28,057 bases of DNA, taken from contig CAZPZZ010000044.1 in NCBI GenBank assembly GCA_964591245.1, positions 1 to 28,057 on the forward strand. Direction: 5' to 3'. The translations under genes were made by a program, and so were the position numbers. This stretch comes from CAZPZZ01 sp964591245. Its GTDB lineage: Bacteria > Acidobacteriota > Vicinamibacteria > Vicinamibacterales > UBA8438. The notes below the pieces were generated by a model, which was not told where the DNA came from, made no database searches, and was given only the letters and a program-made list of their open reading frames with translations. Of this stretch, positions 6,663 to 14,660 are shown in pieces. The first letter of the stretch is position 1, and the number at the start of each line of letters is the position of its first letter.

Positions 6663-8239
6663 TACTCCTACTGCCGGTTCTGACGACTGCCTGCACACCA
6701 GCTGCTCCGGAAGACCCCAGCCTTCAGCTGATCACCCGTGCCGAACGAACCCAGTTTGAACAAACCACGGGCTACGGAGAAGTCGTACAGCTCATGCAAC
6801 GTGCGGCGGCACTCTCCGAACGAGTGCACTACACGACTTTCGGAACCACCGCGGAAGGACGGCCACTTCCACTGGTCATCGTCGGCGACAGCGTCGACGC
6901 GCAACCCGCAACCGTCACTTCAGGGGAACGTACCCGCGTCTGGCTACAGGCCACCATCCACGGAGGGGAAGTCTCTGGCAAAGAAGCCCTGTTGATGCTG
7001 CTCCGTGAGCTCGTGGCCGGAGCGCACCTGCAGTGGGACAGGAGTCTGACACTGCTGATTGCCCCCATCTACAACGCAGATGGTAACGACCGGATGGCCG
7101 TCGACAACCGTCCCTATCAACTTGGGCCCATCGAGGGAATGGGTCAGCGTAACAACGCACAAGGTCTGGACTTGAATCGAGACCACATGAAGCTTGAATC
7201 CGCCGAAGCCAGGGCTCTGACCCGAGCGTATCAGGCCTATGACCCCCACGCGGTCGTCGACCTCCACACCACCAACGGCACCGAACACGCCTACCACCTG
7301 ACCTACTCACCCCCACTTCACCCGAATACACACCCGGACATCGATCGGTTCTTGCGCCAGGAGTGGCTCCCGGCCGTCACCGCCAACCTCCAGCGTACCG
7401 GAGCATGGAACCTGTACTACTATGGGAATATCCCGCGCGACCCCGATGCAGAGATAAGCTGGCAGACCTTCGATCATCGGCCGCGCTTCAACAACAACTA
7501 CCTCGGACTACGAGGGCGGCTGGCCATCATCAGCGAAGCCTACGCCTATCTGTCATTCGCCGACCGCGTCTCCGTCACCCGTCAGTTCGTGGAAGCTCTC
7601 CTGAACTTTGCAGCCGAACACGCCTCGACCATCGCCACCCTGGCCACGACAGTGGATCAGTCTCATGTGATCGGCACCCGACTCGTCACCCGCGCACGTC
7701 CACAGCGCTCTGACACCCCCGTCTCGATTCTCCTCGGGGAGACCGAAGAGCTACAGCACCCGATCACCGGTTTGCCGCTACGACGTCGACTCGACGTTGT
7801 CCGTCCCACACCGATGCATGAATACGGTACGTTCGTGGCGGCACCGGGCGGCGCCGAAGTCGTGCCGGCACAGTATTACGTCCCCGCCGGACTCACGACG
7901 GTGGTCGATCTGCTTGCCGCACACGGAATCGAGGGATCCGCCCTCACTGACGACCTCGTGATAAACGCGGAAGCGTTCGCGATCTCAGACACGTCGCAAG
8001 ACACCCGGTTGATTGAAGGCCACCTCGAGCGGCGGATCGAAGGTTCCTGGCAGCCTGGAGAACACCGCATCGAGGCCGGCACACTGATCATCCCAATGTC
8101 TCAACCGCTGCGCCGGCTCGCATTCGCCCTGCTCGAGCCGCGCTCAGACGACGGCATCGTGAACTGGAACCTTGTCGACGACGACATAGAATCGAACGGC
8201 CTGTATCCAATTCTACGCACCCACGCGGGGCCAGAATAG
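6644..8239 (+). CDS. M14-family zinc carboxypeptidase lipoprotein
   Basis: 531 residues from ATG 6644. The N-terminus MRHFSLILLLPVLTTAC is a short lipoprotein signal with Cys17 as the likely lipidated residue. The M14 zinc site is complete: HGGE (His106, Glu109), then LDLNRDHMKLES (Asn178-Arg179, carboxylate binding) and DLHTTNG (His208). The general base is Glu298 in IISEAYAYL. The C-terminal third (about 400-531) is a beta-rich extension seen in bacterial M14 proteins of this size. It would trim peptides outside the inner membrane. Its start lies inside the end of the cysteine desulfurase gene, so it is probably cotranscribed, an odd functional pairing. An earlier in-frame start would extend 50 Arg-rich residues into that gene and is unlikely. 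Confidence 0.9.
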   Translation: MRHFSLILLLPVLTTACTPAAPEDPSLQLITRAERTQFEQTTGYGEVVQLMQRAAALSERVHYTTFGTTAEGRPLPLVIVGDSVDAQPATVTSGERTRVWLQATIHGGEVSGKEALLMLLRELVAGAHLQWDRSLTLLIAPIYNADGNDRMAVDNRPYQLGPIEGMGQRNNAQGLDLNRDHMKLESAEARALTRAYQAYDPHAVVDLHTTNGTEHAYHLTYSPPLHPNTHPDIDRFLRQEWLPAVTANLQRTGAWNLYYYGNIPRDPDAEISWQTFDHRPRFNNNYLGLRGRLAIISEAYAYLSFADRVSVTRQFVEALLNFAAEHASTIATLATTVDQSHVIGTRLVTRARPQRSDTPVSILLGETEELQHPITGLPLRRRLDVVRPTPMHEYGTFVAAPGGAEVVPAQYYVPAGLTTVVDLLAAHGIEGSALTDDLVINAEAFAISDTSQDTRLIEGHLERRIEGSWQPGEHRIEAGTLIIPMSQPLRRLAFALLEPRSDDGIVNWNLVDDDIESNGLYPILRTHAGPE

Positions 8240-8247
8240 GAACGACC

Positions 8248-9201
8248 TCACCCGATCGGGAAGGTAGAGATCAGCGCGAGACCGCCAACGTAGACCGCAT
8301 AGAGACTGAGCAAGACGATCCCGGTCCCCCGGTAGATACGTCCCGAACGCACAGACAGCCCGATGGTCGCGGCGATGAACACTCCGAGCCATCCGTAGGA
8401 GTAGAGCTGCGTGAACCGATCAATTAACAGCGGCGTAATCACTCCGGACAGGCCAACGATCATGTACAGGTTGAGAACATTCGCTCCGATGATATTTCCG
8501 AGCGAGAGATCCGGTACTCCCTTGCGCGCAGCGGACACCCCTGTCACCAACTCGGGAAGCGAGGTCCCGATGGCCACGACCGACAACCCAATGATGGCTG
8601 AAGGCACACCGAAGGCGACGGCCAACGATTGCCCTGAATCAACAAGTAATTGACTCCCGACGAGAATGAACGCGGCCCCCAGAGCAAACCACCCAATTGC
8701 CGGGCCGAGACTACTCACGTCGGTCACAATGTCCGTCTCAGATTGCGTGCGCGCTCGCCGAATCCCGAGAAAATCCCAACAAAGATAGGCGAGCGACAAC
8801 AACACCAGCAGACCCGCGAGTTCTGGTACAAGCGTGCCATTCCAGGTAAACGCCACCACAAGAACTGCCGCGGACACCATCCAGGCAGACCGTCGGAGGA
8901 AATCCGCCCGTTTCACGTCGACCGGGGTCAGGAGACACACCGTTCCCACGATGAGTCCCATGTTGCAGATACACGACCCCAGTGCGTTTCCGAGCGCAAT
9001 CCCAGGGTTGTCCTGAGCACTGGCAAGGGTTGACACCGCAAGCTCCGGAATCGTCGTCGCAACGCTCACGAGGGTTCCCCCGATCACAAATCGAGGAATC
9101 CGCAGGACCCGACCTATGTAGATGCTGGAGTCAACAAAGAGGTCGCCCCCCTTTGCGACAAGGCCCAACCCGAGCGCGATGAATACAAGATCAATTAACA
9201 A
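8248..9201 (-). CDS. Calcium/sodium antiporter-type transporter (CaCA family, YrbG-like)
   Basis: 317 residues, about ten membrane helices, made of two inverted halves. Each half has the alpha-repeat that forms the cation site: GGTLVSVATTIPELAVS (Glu53) in the first and GLSVVAIGTSLPELVTG (Glu217) in the second, each followed by a GN-x(2)-G-x-N/C-x-x-N segment (GNALGSCICN; GNIIGANVLN). It probably exchanges Ca2+ or another cation for Na+ or H+ at the inner membrane. The start must be TTG at 9201, because an in-frame TGA lies 21 nt upstream and no ATG or GTG intervenes. The ribosome site is weak. Its stop is 8 bp from the convergent carboxypeptidase stop. The first repeat has ATT where GTS is usual. 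Confidence 0.85.
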   Translation of the reverse strand: MLIDLVFIALGLGLVAKGGDLFVDSSIYIGRVLRIPRFVIGGTLVSVATTIPELAVSTLASAQDNPGIALGNALGSCICNMGLIVGTVCLLTPVDVKRADFLRRSAWMVSAAVLVVAFTWNGTLVPELAGLLVLLSLAYLCWDFLGIRRARTQSETDIVTDVSSLGPAIGWFALGAAFILVGSQLLVDSGQSLAVAFGVPSAIIGLSVVAIGTSLPELVTGVSAARKGVPDLSLGNIIGANVLNLYMIVGLSGVITPLLIDRFTQLYSYGWLGVFIAATIGLSVRSGRIYRGTGIVLLSLYAVYVGGLALISTFPIG

Positions 9202-9758
9202 CTTGGTCCGATCACCACATCAGCGCAAACCGCAACCCGGCACTTCCGCAGCTGCGTAAGTCAACCGCGGCCGACTGATGGACACATAAAACACGGGATG
9301 AACGAGAGCGCTCTAGAGCGATCCCGACAACAAGGCGTGGTCCCACGCCCGATTCGACGACGCCCATAAGGAAACAACAACGCCATCTCTAGCGTGAAAC
9401 TCAGGAAGGAACCCAACATCGCCTCTGGCCAACATCAGGCGATATTTCCTGTAACGTGAATAGTCAATACGCACTTACGTCCACTCCGAAAAAATCCACC
9501 GAGCACACCAACACTGTCTCTTCCAGAGAACGGAGAGACGAAAACTCCAACAAGACACCTTCGAACAGACACCCGCGTGGCAGCGTTACCAAGTCAGTGA
9601 CCGACGCACCGATCGTGATGAAGTCAGGTCTGAGGCCGTTGAGCGGAAACATCGGGCGCGCCGTACATCCATGAAGACAGTGCCTAGAACGGCCCATTAT
9701 ATGTGCAACTGCCTCCGGCAGTATCCATTACCCGGCGGTTCTCCTCGGCACCTCCTGA
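9202..9758. other. 557-bp intergenic region without a convincing gene
   Basis: Lies upstream of the cation antiporter and downstream of the permease. It holds nested palindromes at 9305-9320 (AGAGCGCTCT overlapping CGCTCTAGAGCG), a 7-bp inverted repeat ATCGCCT/AGGCGAT at 9418-9443 with a 12-nt loop, a small CTGCC-TCC-GGCAG hairpin at 9709-9721 just past the permease stop, and a minus-strand TATAAT at 9696-9701. A 77-codon minus-strand open frame (9464-9697) follows that TATAAT but has no ribosome site and no recognisable motif. It may be a decayed gene or an unrecognised small RNA region. Confidence 0.4.
9309..9320. promoter_or_regulatory. Nested palindrome, possible operator
   Basis: CGCTCTAGAGCG is a perfect 12-bp palindrome and overlaps a second one, AGAGCGCTCT (9305-9314), sharing a repeated AGAGCG. 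It lies about 110 bp upstream of the TTG start of the antiporter. Function unknown. Confidence 0.25.
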
Positions 9759-10469
9759 TCAGACCCCCAAAACCAGCACAGCAGCACCGCTGGCTGCGAC
9801 AGTGAGCCCCGCCAAGAGATCGACCTGGCGTTCGAGTCCGCCCAGCCGGGCCCGGCTCAGCCCGAAATGTCCCACGAGTACCGTCACCAACATGGTGCCA
9901 ACTGTGAACGCGCCAAATACCATAACCACACCGATCAGGAGACCCCAGGATTGTTCGAGCGCCGGAACCATCATCAAGGGAATCAAGGCTTCACATGGAC
10001 CAAAAGCAAAGATGAGGAAGAGTACCCACGGGGTCATCCCACGCCCTTCCTCATGGACATGCAGATGTCCACCGCGGTGGTCGTGCGGGTGACTGTGAAC
10101 GGTACCATCGGAATGACTGTGCACATGATCATGGCGATGACGGCGCAACCCACGCCACGCCGCCCACGCAGCGTAGGCCAGGCCAAAGCCGATCATCAGG
10201 GCGGCCGCGAGCTGACCCCGCCCTTCTTCAATCCACGCCAGTCGATCAAGCGCCACACCGAACGCCACTCCGAACAACCCGATGAACACCGAAGACGCTA
10301 CATGGACCAGGCCACACGCGCCAGTGACGAGTAATGTCCGACGTAACGCCCACCCGCGAGCTCGGCCCAATACGATGAACGGAATCGAGTGATCCACGCC
10401 GATCAACGTGTGGAGTGCCGCCAGTGACGCGGCGGTTCCGAGCAACAACGACATCGTAGAGTCCGGCAT
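9759..10469 (-). CDS. UreH/RcnA-like nickel/cobalt permease with His-rich loop
   Basis: 236 residues with about six membrane helices. Helix 1 carries HTLIGVDH (His20, Asp26, His27), the HX4DH metal motif of the NiCoT/UreH/RcnA superfamily. A cytoplasmic or periplasmic loop at residues 111-139 has 12 histidines in 29 residues (HRHDHVHSHS...HLHVH), as in nickel and cobalt transporters. After it, FAFGPCEALIPLMMVPA is the second conserved metal-path motif. Direction (uptake or efflux) cannot be decided; RcnA exports and UreH-type proteins are thought to import. It is divergent from larE with a 72-bp shared upstream region, so it may supply nickel for the LarE product. The start could also be ATG at codon 6 (10454); neither has a strong ribosome site. 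Confidence 0.8.
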   Translation of the reverse strand: MPDSTMSLLLGTAASLAALHTLIGVDHSIPFIVLGRARGWALRRTLLVTGACGLVHVASSVFIGLFGVAFGVALDRLAWIEEGRGQLAAALMIGFGLAYAAWAAWRGLRRHRHDHVHSHSDGTVHSHPHDHRGGHLHVHEEGRGMTPWVLFLIFAFGPCEALIPLMMVPALEQSWGLLIGVVMVFGAFTVGTMLVTVLVGHFGLSRARLGGLERQVDLLAGLTVAASGAAVLVLGV

Positions 10470-10541
10470 AATACCCGTTGGGGGAGCGAATGACCTACTC
10501 GGAAACCGGCCAGGATAGCCAACCAGTGTTCATGTAATTCT

Positions 10542-11399
10542 ATGCTGACTCTGGAGGAAAAGATCGCGGGCCTTCACCAGCTGCTCCAGGCGCTGGACCG
10601 GGTCGTGGTCTGCTTCTCCGGCGGTGTGGACTCTGGCTACCTTCTCGCCGCAGCCGTCAAAACCCTTGAAGACCGAGCCATTGGCTTAACGGCGATCTCT
10701 CCCAGCCTCGCGCCGGAAGAACGAAACACCGCGGTCGACGTCGCACAACAGATTGGCGCACGACACGTGGTCATTGCAACCGATGAGCTCGACGACGCCA
10801 GATACACGAAAAACCCAGTGAATCGCTGCTATTTCTGCAAGACGGAAGTGTATTCCAGGGCCATCGCCGAAGCGCGGAAGCTGGGGTCTGCACAGGTCCT
10901 GGACGGTTTTAATTCCGACGATCGCGGTGACCATCGACCAGGGCGGCAAGCTGCCAGAGAACTGGGTGTCCGCTCGCCACTTGACGAGTTGGACTTCACC
11001 AAGATGGATATCCGAACGGCCGCCAGACGCCTTGGGCTTCCCATCTGGAACAAACCGGCACTGGCCTGTCTCTCAAGCCGTTTCCCCTACGGCGTCTCCA
11101 TCACCCCCGAACGGCTGAAACGCGTCGCGCGCTGCGAGGCTGTACTGCGAGCCCTCAACTTCACCGTGTGCCGGGTCAGATTTCACGGGACAATGGCCAG
11201 AATCGAGGTAAAACCTACCGAAAATGCTCGGCTGCAGACTCCCGACATCTGGCTCCACGTGCGTCACCAATTTCAGCTCGCCGGCTTCGACACCGTCACG
11301 ATCGACCCTCGTGGCTATCGCCCCGGCTCGTTAAATGAGCGCCTTCTACCGGCCCACGGCGAGACGGTGACCGTGCCGCCCGTGAGCGACCAGACTTAA
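10542..11399 (+). CDS. larE: LarE, ATP-dependent sulfur transferase for nickel-pincer cofactor
   Basis: 285 residues. The PP-loop ATPase motif is CFSGGVDSGYL (residues 24-34). LDGFNSDDRGDHRPGR and IWNKPALACLSSRFPYG are LarE hallmarks. Cys176 in ACLSSR matches the sulfur-donating Cys of characterised LarE. A second cysteine pair, NRCYFCKTEV (Cys96, Cys99), marks the three-cysteine class thought to hold a [4Fe-4S] cluster that carries the transferred sulfur, instead of sacrificing its own Cys. The product adenylates and thiolates P2CMN on the path to the nickel-pincer nucleotide used by lactate racemase-like enzymes. No larA, larB or larC is in the window. The divergent neighbour is a Ni/Co-type permease. 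There is no clear ribosome site before ATG 10542. The stop overlaps the convergent M16 gene. Confidence 0.88.
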   Translation: MLTLEEKIAGLHQLLQALDRVVVCFSGGVDSGYLLAAAVKTLEDRAIGLTAISPSLAPEERNTAVDVAQQIGARHVVIATDELDDARYTKNPVNRCYFCKTEVYSRAIAEARKLGSAQVLDGFNSDDRGDHRPGRQAARELGVRSPLDELDFTKMDIRTAARRLGLPIWNKPALACLSSRFPYGVSITPERLKRVARCEAVLRALNFTVCRVRFHGTMARIEVKPTENARLQTPDIWLHVRHQFQLAGFDTVTIDPRGYRPGSLNERLLPAHGETVTVPPVSDQT

Positions 11400-12910
11400 C
11401 GAAACATCTCATCAACCGGCACGATGCGCGTACGGGCGCCATTGATATTCAACTGGTAAGCGCGGATCTCCTCGTCCTCGGCCAGGATGTCGTCCCCCAC
11501 GTCGGTGTTGTACGTCACCGTCGAGGGTTCGCCTGACCCGAGATGTTCAAGAAACGCCCGTGCATCGCGCGTCACAATCGCCACAGCAAGATCGTCACCC
11601 TGCAGATAGCGCCGGATGGCAGCGTTGACGTCCTCGACCGTCATCGTCTCGAGCCGTGTCCGGATCTCATCGATGAAAAAGTCGGTCCCGTAGAACTCCG
11701 AATCGAGGGCATAGCCCAGCCGCCGGCTACTCGTCTGCACGTACAACTTCGAGTAATTCACCAAGTAGTCCCGGGTCGCCTCGAACTCCTCTTGTGTGAG
11801 CCCCTCCTCGGCAAGGCGAACGAGCTCCCGAAGCGCCTGGCGCAGGGCGAACGCGGCGTTGTGATGGGGTACCGGTCGAATCCACAGACTAACGAACTGC
11901 TGTCGACGTGGAACATTCGGCACTGGGAACGTCGACCCGCCGTCCTGCACGAAGCTCTCGATGTAGGAGTAGTCGCCGTAATTGAGTCCCCGTAACCCGC
12001 GCATCTGATTCATCAACCGACCATTGAAGGTCCGGTGCTCGCCCAGGTACGAGTTGGCGACCATGAGCGGATAAAAGTCGTCATCAGCACGCGTGATATC
12101 GAGCGGATACCCGATAGAAATTGCCGTTGCGATAGCGTCCTTCTCGACGAGTAATAACTCAAGTCCTTCAAGCTCCCGCGGGGCAGGCAGGTCAAGGTTC
12201 GTACCTGCGGCACCAGCTGGCAGCGCAGCCGTCAGATCCTCTTTCACTCGAACAAGCAACCCGTCGGGGTAGCCCCCGGCAACTCCCACCCGCACGTTCG
12301 CCTGCGTGTATTTCGAGGCATGGAACGCACGAACGTCATCGAGCGCGATCGACGCCAGTCCGCCTTCCGTCCCCATCTCGGTTGCCTCGTAGGGGTGCCC
12401 CTCGTACAACAGCACGTTCAGTGCCTGCTTGCCGAGTTCCTCGTCGTCGTTTCCACGCAGCGTCGCCACAATGGCATTCGTCAAGTAATCACGATTCCGC
12501 GTAAAGTCCGCTTCCTCGAACCGCGGGGCAACCACCAGGTCGCGCAGGATCTGATAGAACGGTTCCACGTGGTCGCGATGCACCTCCCCGATGACTGTCG
12601 TGACCTCCTTGTCATACTGAACCCCAATAGACGCCGCCCAGGGATACAACGTGCTTGTGACCTCCTCATAGGTCATTGACGCTGTCCCGCCTCGACCGAT
12701 CATCAGGGCAGTCAAGGCGTTGAGACCATGCTGACCGGCCGGGTCGTCCGCCGACCCCGTATCAAACATGAACCGAAACGTGATCAGCGGAGAATTCGGC
12801 GTCTGCAGCCCAACCCCCGCTATCGGTTGAGCCGTCGCATCACTCCGCCACCCGACGACGAACCCGATCACACACGCGACGATCACGCTTCTTCGAACCA
12901 TCGCCTTCAT
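11396..12910 (-). CDS. M16 peptidase family, non-catalytic partner subunit
   Basis: 504 residues from ATG 12910, with a signal peptide (MKAMVRRSVIVACVIGF..., cut after ATA). It has the two-domain M16 fold, but where the zinc motif HxxEH should be the sequence reads GLNALTALMIGRGG, so zinc cannot be bound. The C-terminal half keeps MRGLRGLNYGDYSY, the Arg/Tyr substrate-binding element that the inactive subunit supplies in M16B heterodimers. It is coupled to the upstream active subunit by a TGATG overlap, with AGGAGG 7 nt before the ATG. An in-frame GTG at 12913 is the alternative start. Together the pair likely forms a periplasmic peptidase for small proteins or signal peptides. Confidence 0.88.
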   Translation of the reverse strand: MKAMVRRSVIVACVIGFVVGWRSDATAQPIAGVGLQTPNSPLITFRFMFDTGSADDPAGQHGLNALTALMIGRGGTASMTYEEVTSTLYPWAASIGVQYDKEVTTVIGEVHRDHVEPFYQILRDLVVAPRFEEADFTRNRDYLTNAIVATLRGNDDEELGKQALNVLLYEGHPYEATEMGTEGGLASIALDDVRAFHASKYTQANVRVGVAGGYPDGLLVRVKEDLTAALPAGAAGTNLDLPAPRELEGLELLLVEKDAIATAISIGYPLDITRADDDFYPLMVANSYLGEHRTFNGRLMNQMRGLRGLNYGDYSYIESFVQDGGSTFPVPNVPRRQQFVSLWIRPVPHHNAAFALRQALRELVRLAEEGLTQEEFEATRDYLVNYSKLYVQTSSRRLGYALDSEFYGTDFFIDEIRTRLETMTVEDVNAAIRRYLQGDDLAVAIVTRDARAFLEHLGSGEPSTVTYNTDVGDDILAEDEEIRAYQLNINGARTRIVPVDEMFR

Positions 12911-14265
12911 CACTCCGCCTCCTGGGTCAGCAGTACGACCGTTCGATTCATGTCGGCAAAATACTCGGTGGCTACCCGCTGAATATCATCGACCGTCACG
13001 GCGTCGTACAGGGCGTAGACGCGATTGACCGTGTGAGGGTCCCCCGTGAGCTGCAAATAATGCGCCAGCGTCTCGGCAACATTGCCGGGACTATCGAGGC
13101 CACGGGCAAAGTTGTAGCGCATGGCAGACTTGGTATCCGCCAGTACCGATTCATCGACAGGCTCTGTCTTCAATCTTGAGATTTCGGCCAAGATCGCGTC
13201 ACGGACGTGGTCGATCTGGTCAGGCTGCGTAATCCTGGTAATGATTTCGAAAAGTGGTGGATCTCGATGATCGACCGCCCCACCAGACAGAATGTCGACA
13301 ACCTGTTCGCGGAGATACAGCTGCTGGAACAATGGTCCCGTCTGCGAGAAAAGAAGCTGCGACAAGACGTCCAAGGTTGGCATGTCAATCACTTCATCAG
13401 AAAACCGAGGCGCATGGTAGCCGAGCATCAGCAGCGGAAGCGTGGCGTTCGGCCAGGTGATCTCGGTCACGCGTTCTTCCGTCTGCGGCGGCTCCTCTGG
13501 AATGTCTGGCATGAAATCGCCAGACTCCCAGGCTCCGTAATACCGAGTGGCCAGCCGCTCCAACTCGACCTGGTCGAAGTCTCCGACCACCACGATGAAA
13601 CAATTCTCTGGGCGATAGTACCGGTTGTAGAACTGAACGCTGTAATCGTAGTGATCGGGCATCGCTTGAATGTCTTCAAGCAACCCGATCGTCGTGTGTT
13701 TGTAGGGATGGCGGACAAACGCCAAGTCGTGCAAGGTCTCCCGCAGAAGCGATACGGGATTGGAAAAATTCAGATTGTATTCGCCAAGAATCGCTCCCGC
13801 TTCGGTACGATAATCCTCCAACGAGTAATCAAGATTCAGAAAGCGATCGGCCTCAAGCGTCATGATCGTTTCCAGAGCCTCAGCGCTGGCGACGGTATGG
13901 TAGGCAGTCCAGTCGTCGGTTGTGAACGCGTTCGAGTCTGCGCCCAACCGCTTGATGACGTCGTTATACGCGTCTGTTGGAAACTGCTCCGTCCCGCGAA
14001 ACATCATGTGCTCGAAAAAATGAGCGTAGCCAGAGAATCCCGACTCGACCTCATTGCGAGACCCCGTGCGTACCACGGTGTAGTACGCCACGATCCCGGG
14101 GCTGTCATAGTCCACCCCCACTACCTTCAAACCGTTGTCCAGTTCAAATACGGTCATGGGAAATGGAAACACGTCATCGGGTTCCTGCGCAGCCACGGCC
14201 CCTGCAGCCAGGCTGAACGCCAACATGAGCGCCCACCCGCCTATTCGACGCCAGAATCGGTTCAT
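12910..14265 (-). CDS. M16 zinc peptidase, catalytic subunit
   Basis: 451 residues, exported (MNRFWRRIGGWALMLAFSLA..., cut after AVAA). The inverted zinc motif HFFEH is at residues 82-86 (GYAHFFEHMMFRGTEQFP), and the third ligand is Glu162 in EAGAILGEYN, with Glu155 as the usual assisting acid. The rest follows the M16B pattern: PYKHTTIGLLEDIQAM, FYNRYYRPENCFIVVVGDFD, and the C-domain ending at DMNRTVVLLTQEAE. ATG 14265 is chosen because AAGGAGGA lies 6 nt upstream; the GTG at 14271 is too close to that site. It is followed at once by the zinc-less partner. The upstream 395 bp separate it from the divergent M20 peptidase. Confidence 0.92.
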   Translation of the reverse strand: MNRFWRRIGGWALMLAFSLAAGAVAAQEPDDVFPFPMTVFELDNGLKVVGVDYDSPGIVAYYTVVRTGSRNEVESGFSGYAHFFEHMMFRGTEQFPTDAYNDVIKRLGADSNAFTTDDWTAYHTVASAEALETIMTLEADRFLNLDYSLEDYRTEAGAILGEYNLNFSNPVSLLRETLHDLAFVRHPYKHTTIGLLEDIQAMPDHYDYSVQFYNRYYRPENCFIVVVGDFDQVELERLATRYYGAWESGDFMPDIPEEPPQTEERVTEITWPNATLPLLMLGYHAPRFSDEVIDMPTLDVLSQLLFSQTGPLFQQLYLREQVVDILSGGAVDHRDPPLFEIITRITQPDQIDHVRDAILAEISRLKTEPVDESVLADTKSAMRYNFARGLDSPGNVAETLAHYLQLTGDPHTVNRVYALYDAVTVDDIQRVATEYFADMNRTVVLLTQEAE

Positions 14266-14660
14266 CAGCACTCCTCCTTCTCTTGCCTATTGTGCATGCA
14301 CATCCAGCCTGCGCGAGGCGTTCATCCGTGTCCAATCGTAGATCGGCTCTCTACTTCCTGACAGCGCAGGAACTATTCCCGCCACCTGCGTGAAGTCCCT
14401 GAAGCGTACGACCGAACCAGACACCCCGTTCCAGGTCGATCCAAATGTCACCGGATCGTACCAGGGAAAACGACCTCCCCTCGTCGCCGGGTCAACAATC
14501 ACCGTCCCCCGCGCGACAAGAACTCGCCATAGAATTGGTAGTTGAAAGACATCGCCGATACATATCGTCGGGTCCACTCGCACCGTCTGAGACCAAGGCC
14601 CGGGTCACGTGCCGGTTACGTTACGGTTCGTCACCTTGGCCCAAAACTTCTTTTGCGACC
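14266..14660. other. 395-bp divergent intergenic region
   Basis: Separates the M16 pair (-) from the M20 peptidase (+) and must contain promoters for both, but no strong -35/-10 pair is visible. A minus-strand frame at 14287-14583 is open for 98 codons from a GTG and has a plausible amino acid make-up, but there is no ribosome site and no motif I recognise. It ends just before the M16 ribosome site, so a small leader gene is possible but unsupported. Confidence 0.35.

Noticed and set aside
9464..9697. 77-codon minus-strand frame after a TATAAT
   Set aside because: The composition is plausible, but there is no ribosome site, no motif and no support from neighbours; kept only as part of the intergenic note.
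13207..14361. 384-codon plus-strand open frame
   Set aside because: It lies opposite the catalytic M16 gene, whose HFFEH motif and signal peptide are unambiguous.
14287..14583. 98-codon minus-strand frame upstream of the M16 pair
   Set aside because: It starts at a GTG without a ribosome site, has no recognisable family, and occupies a region that should hold divergent promoters.
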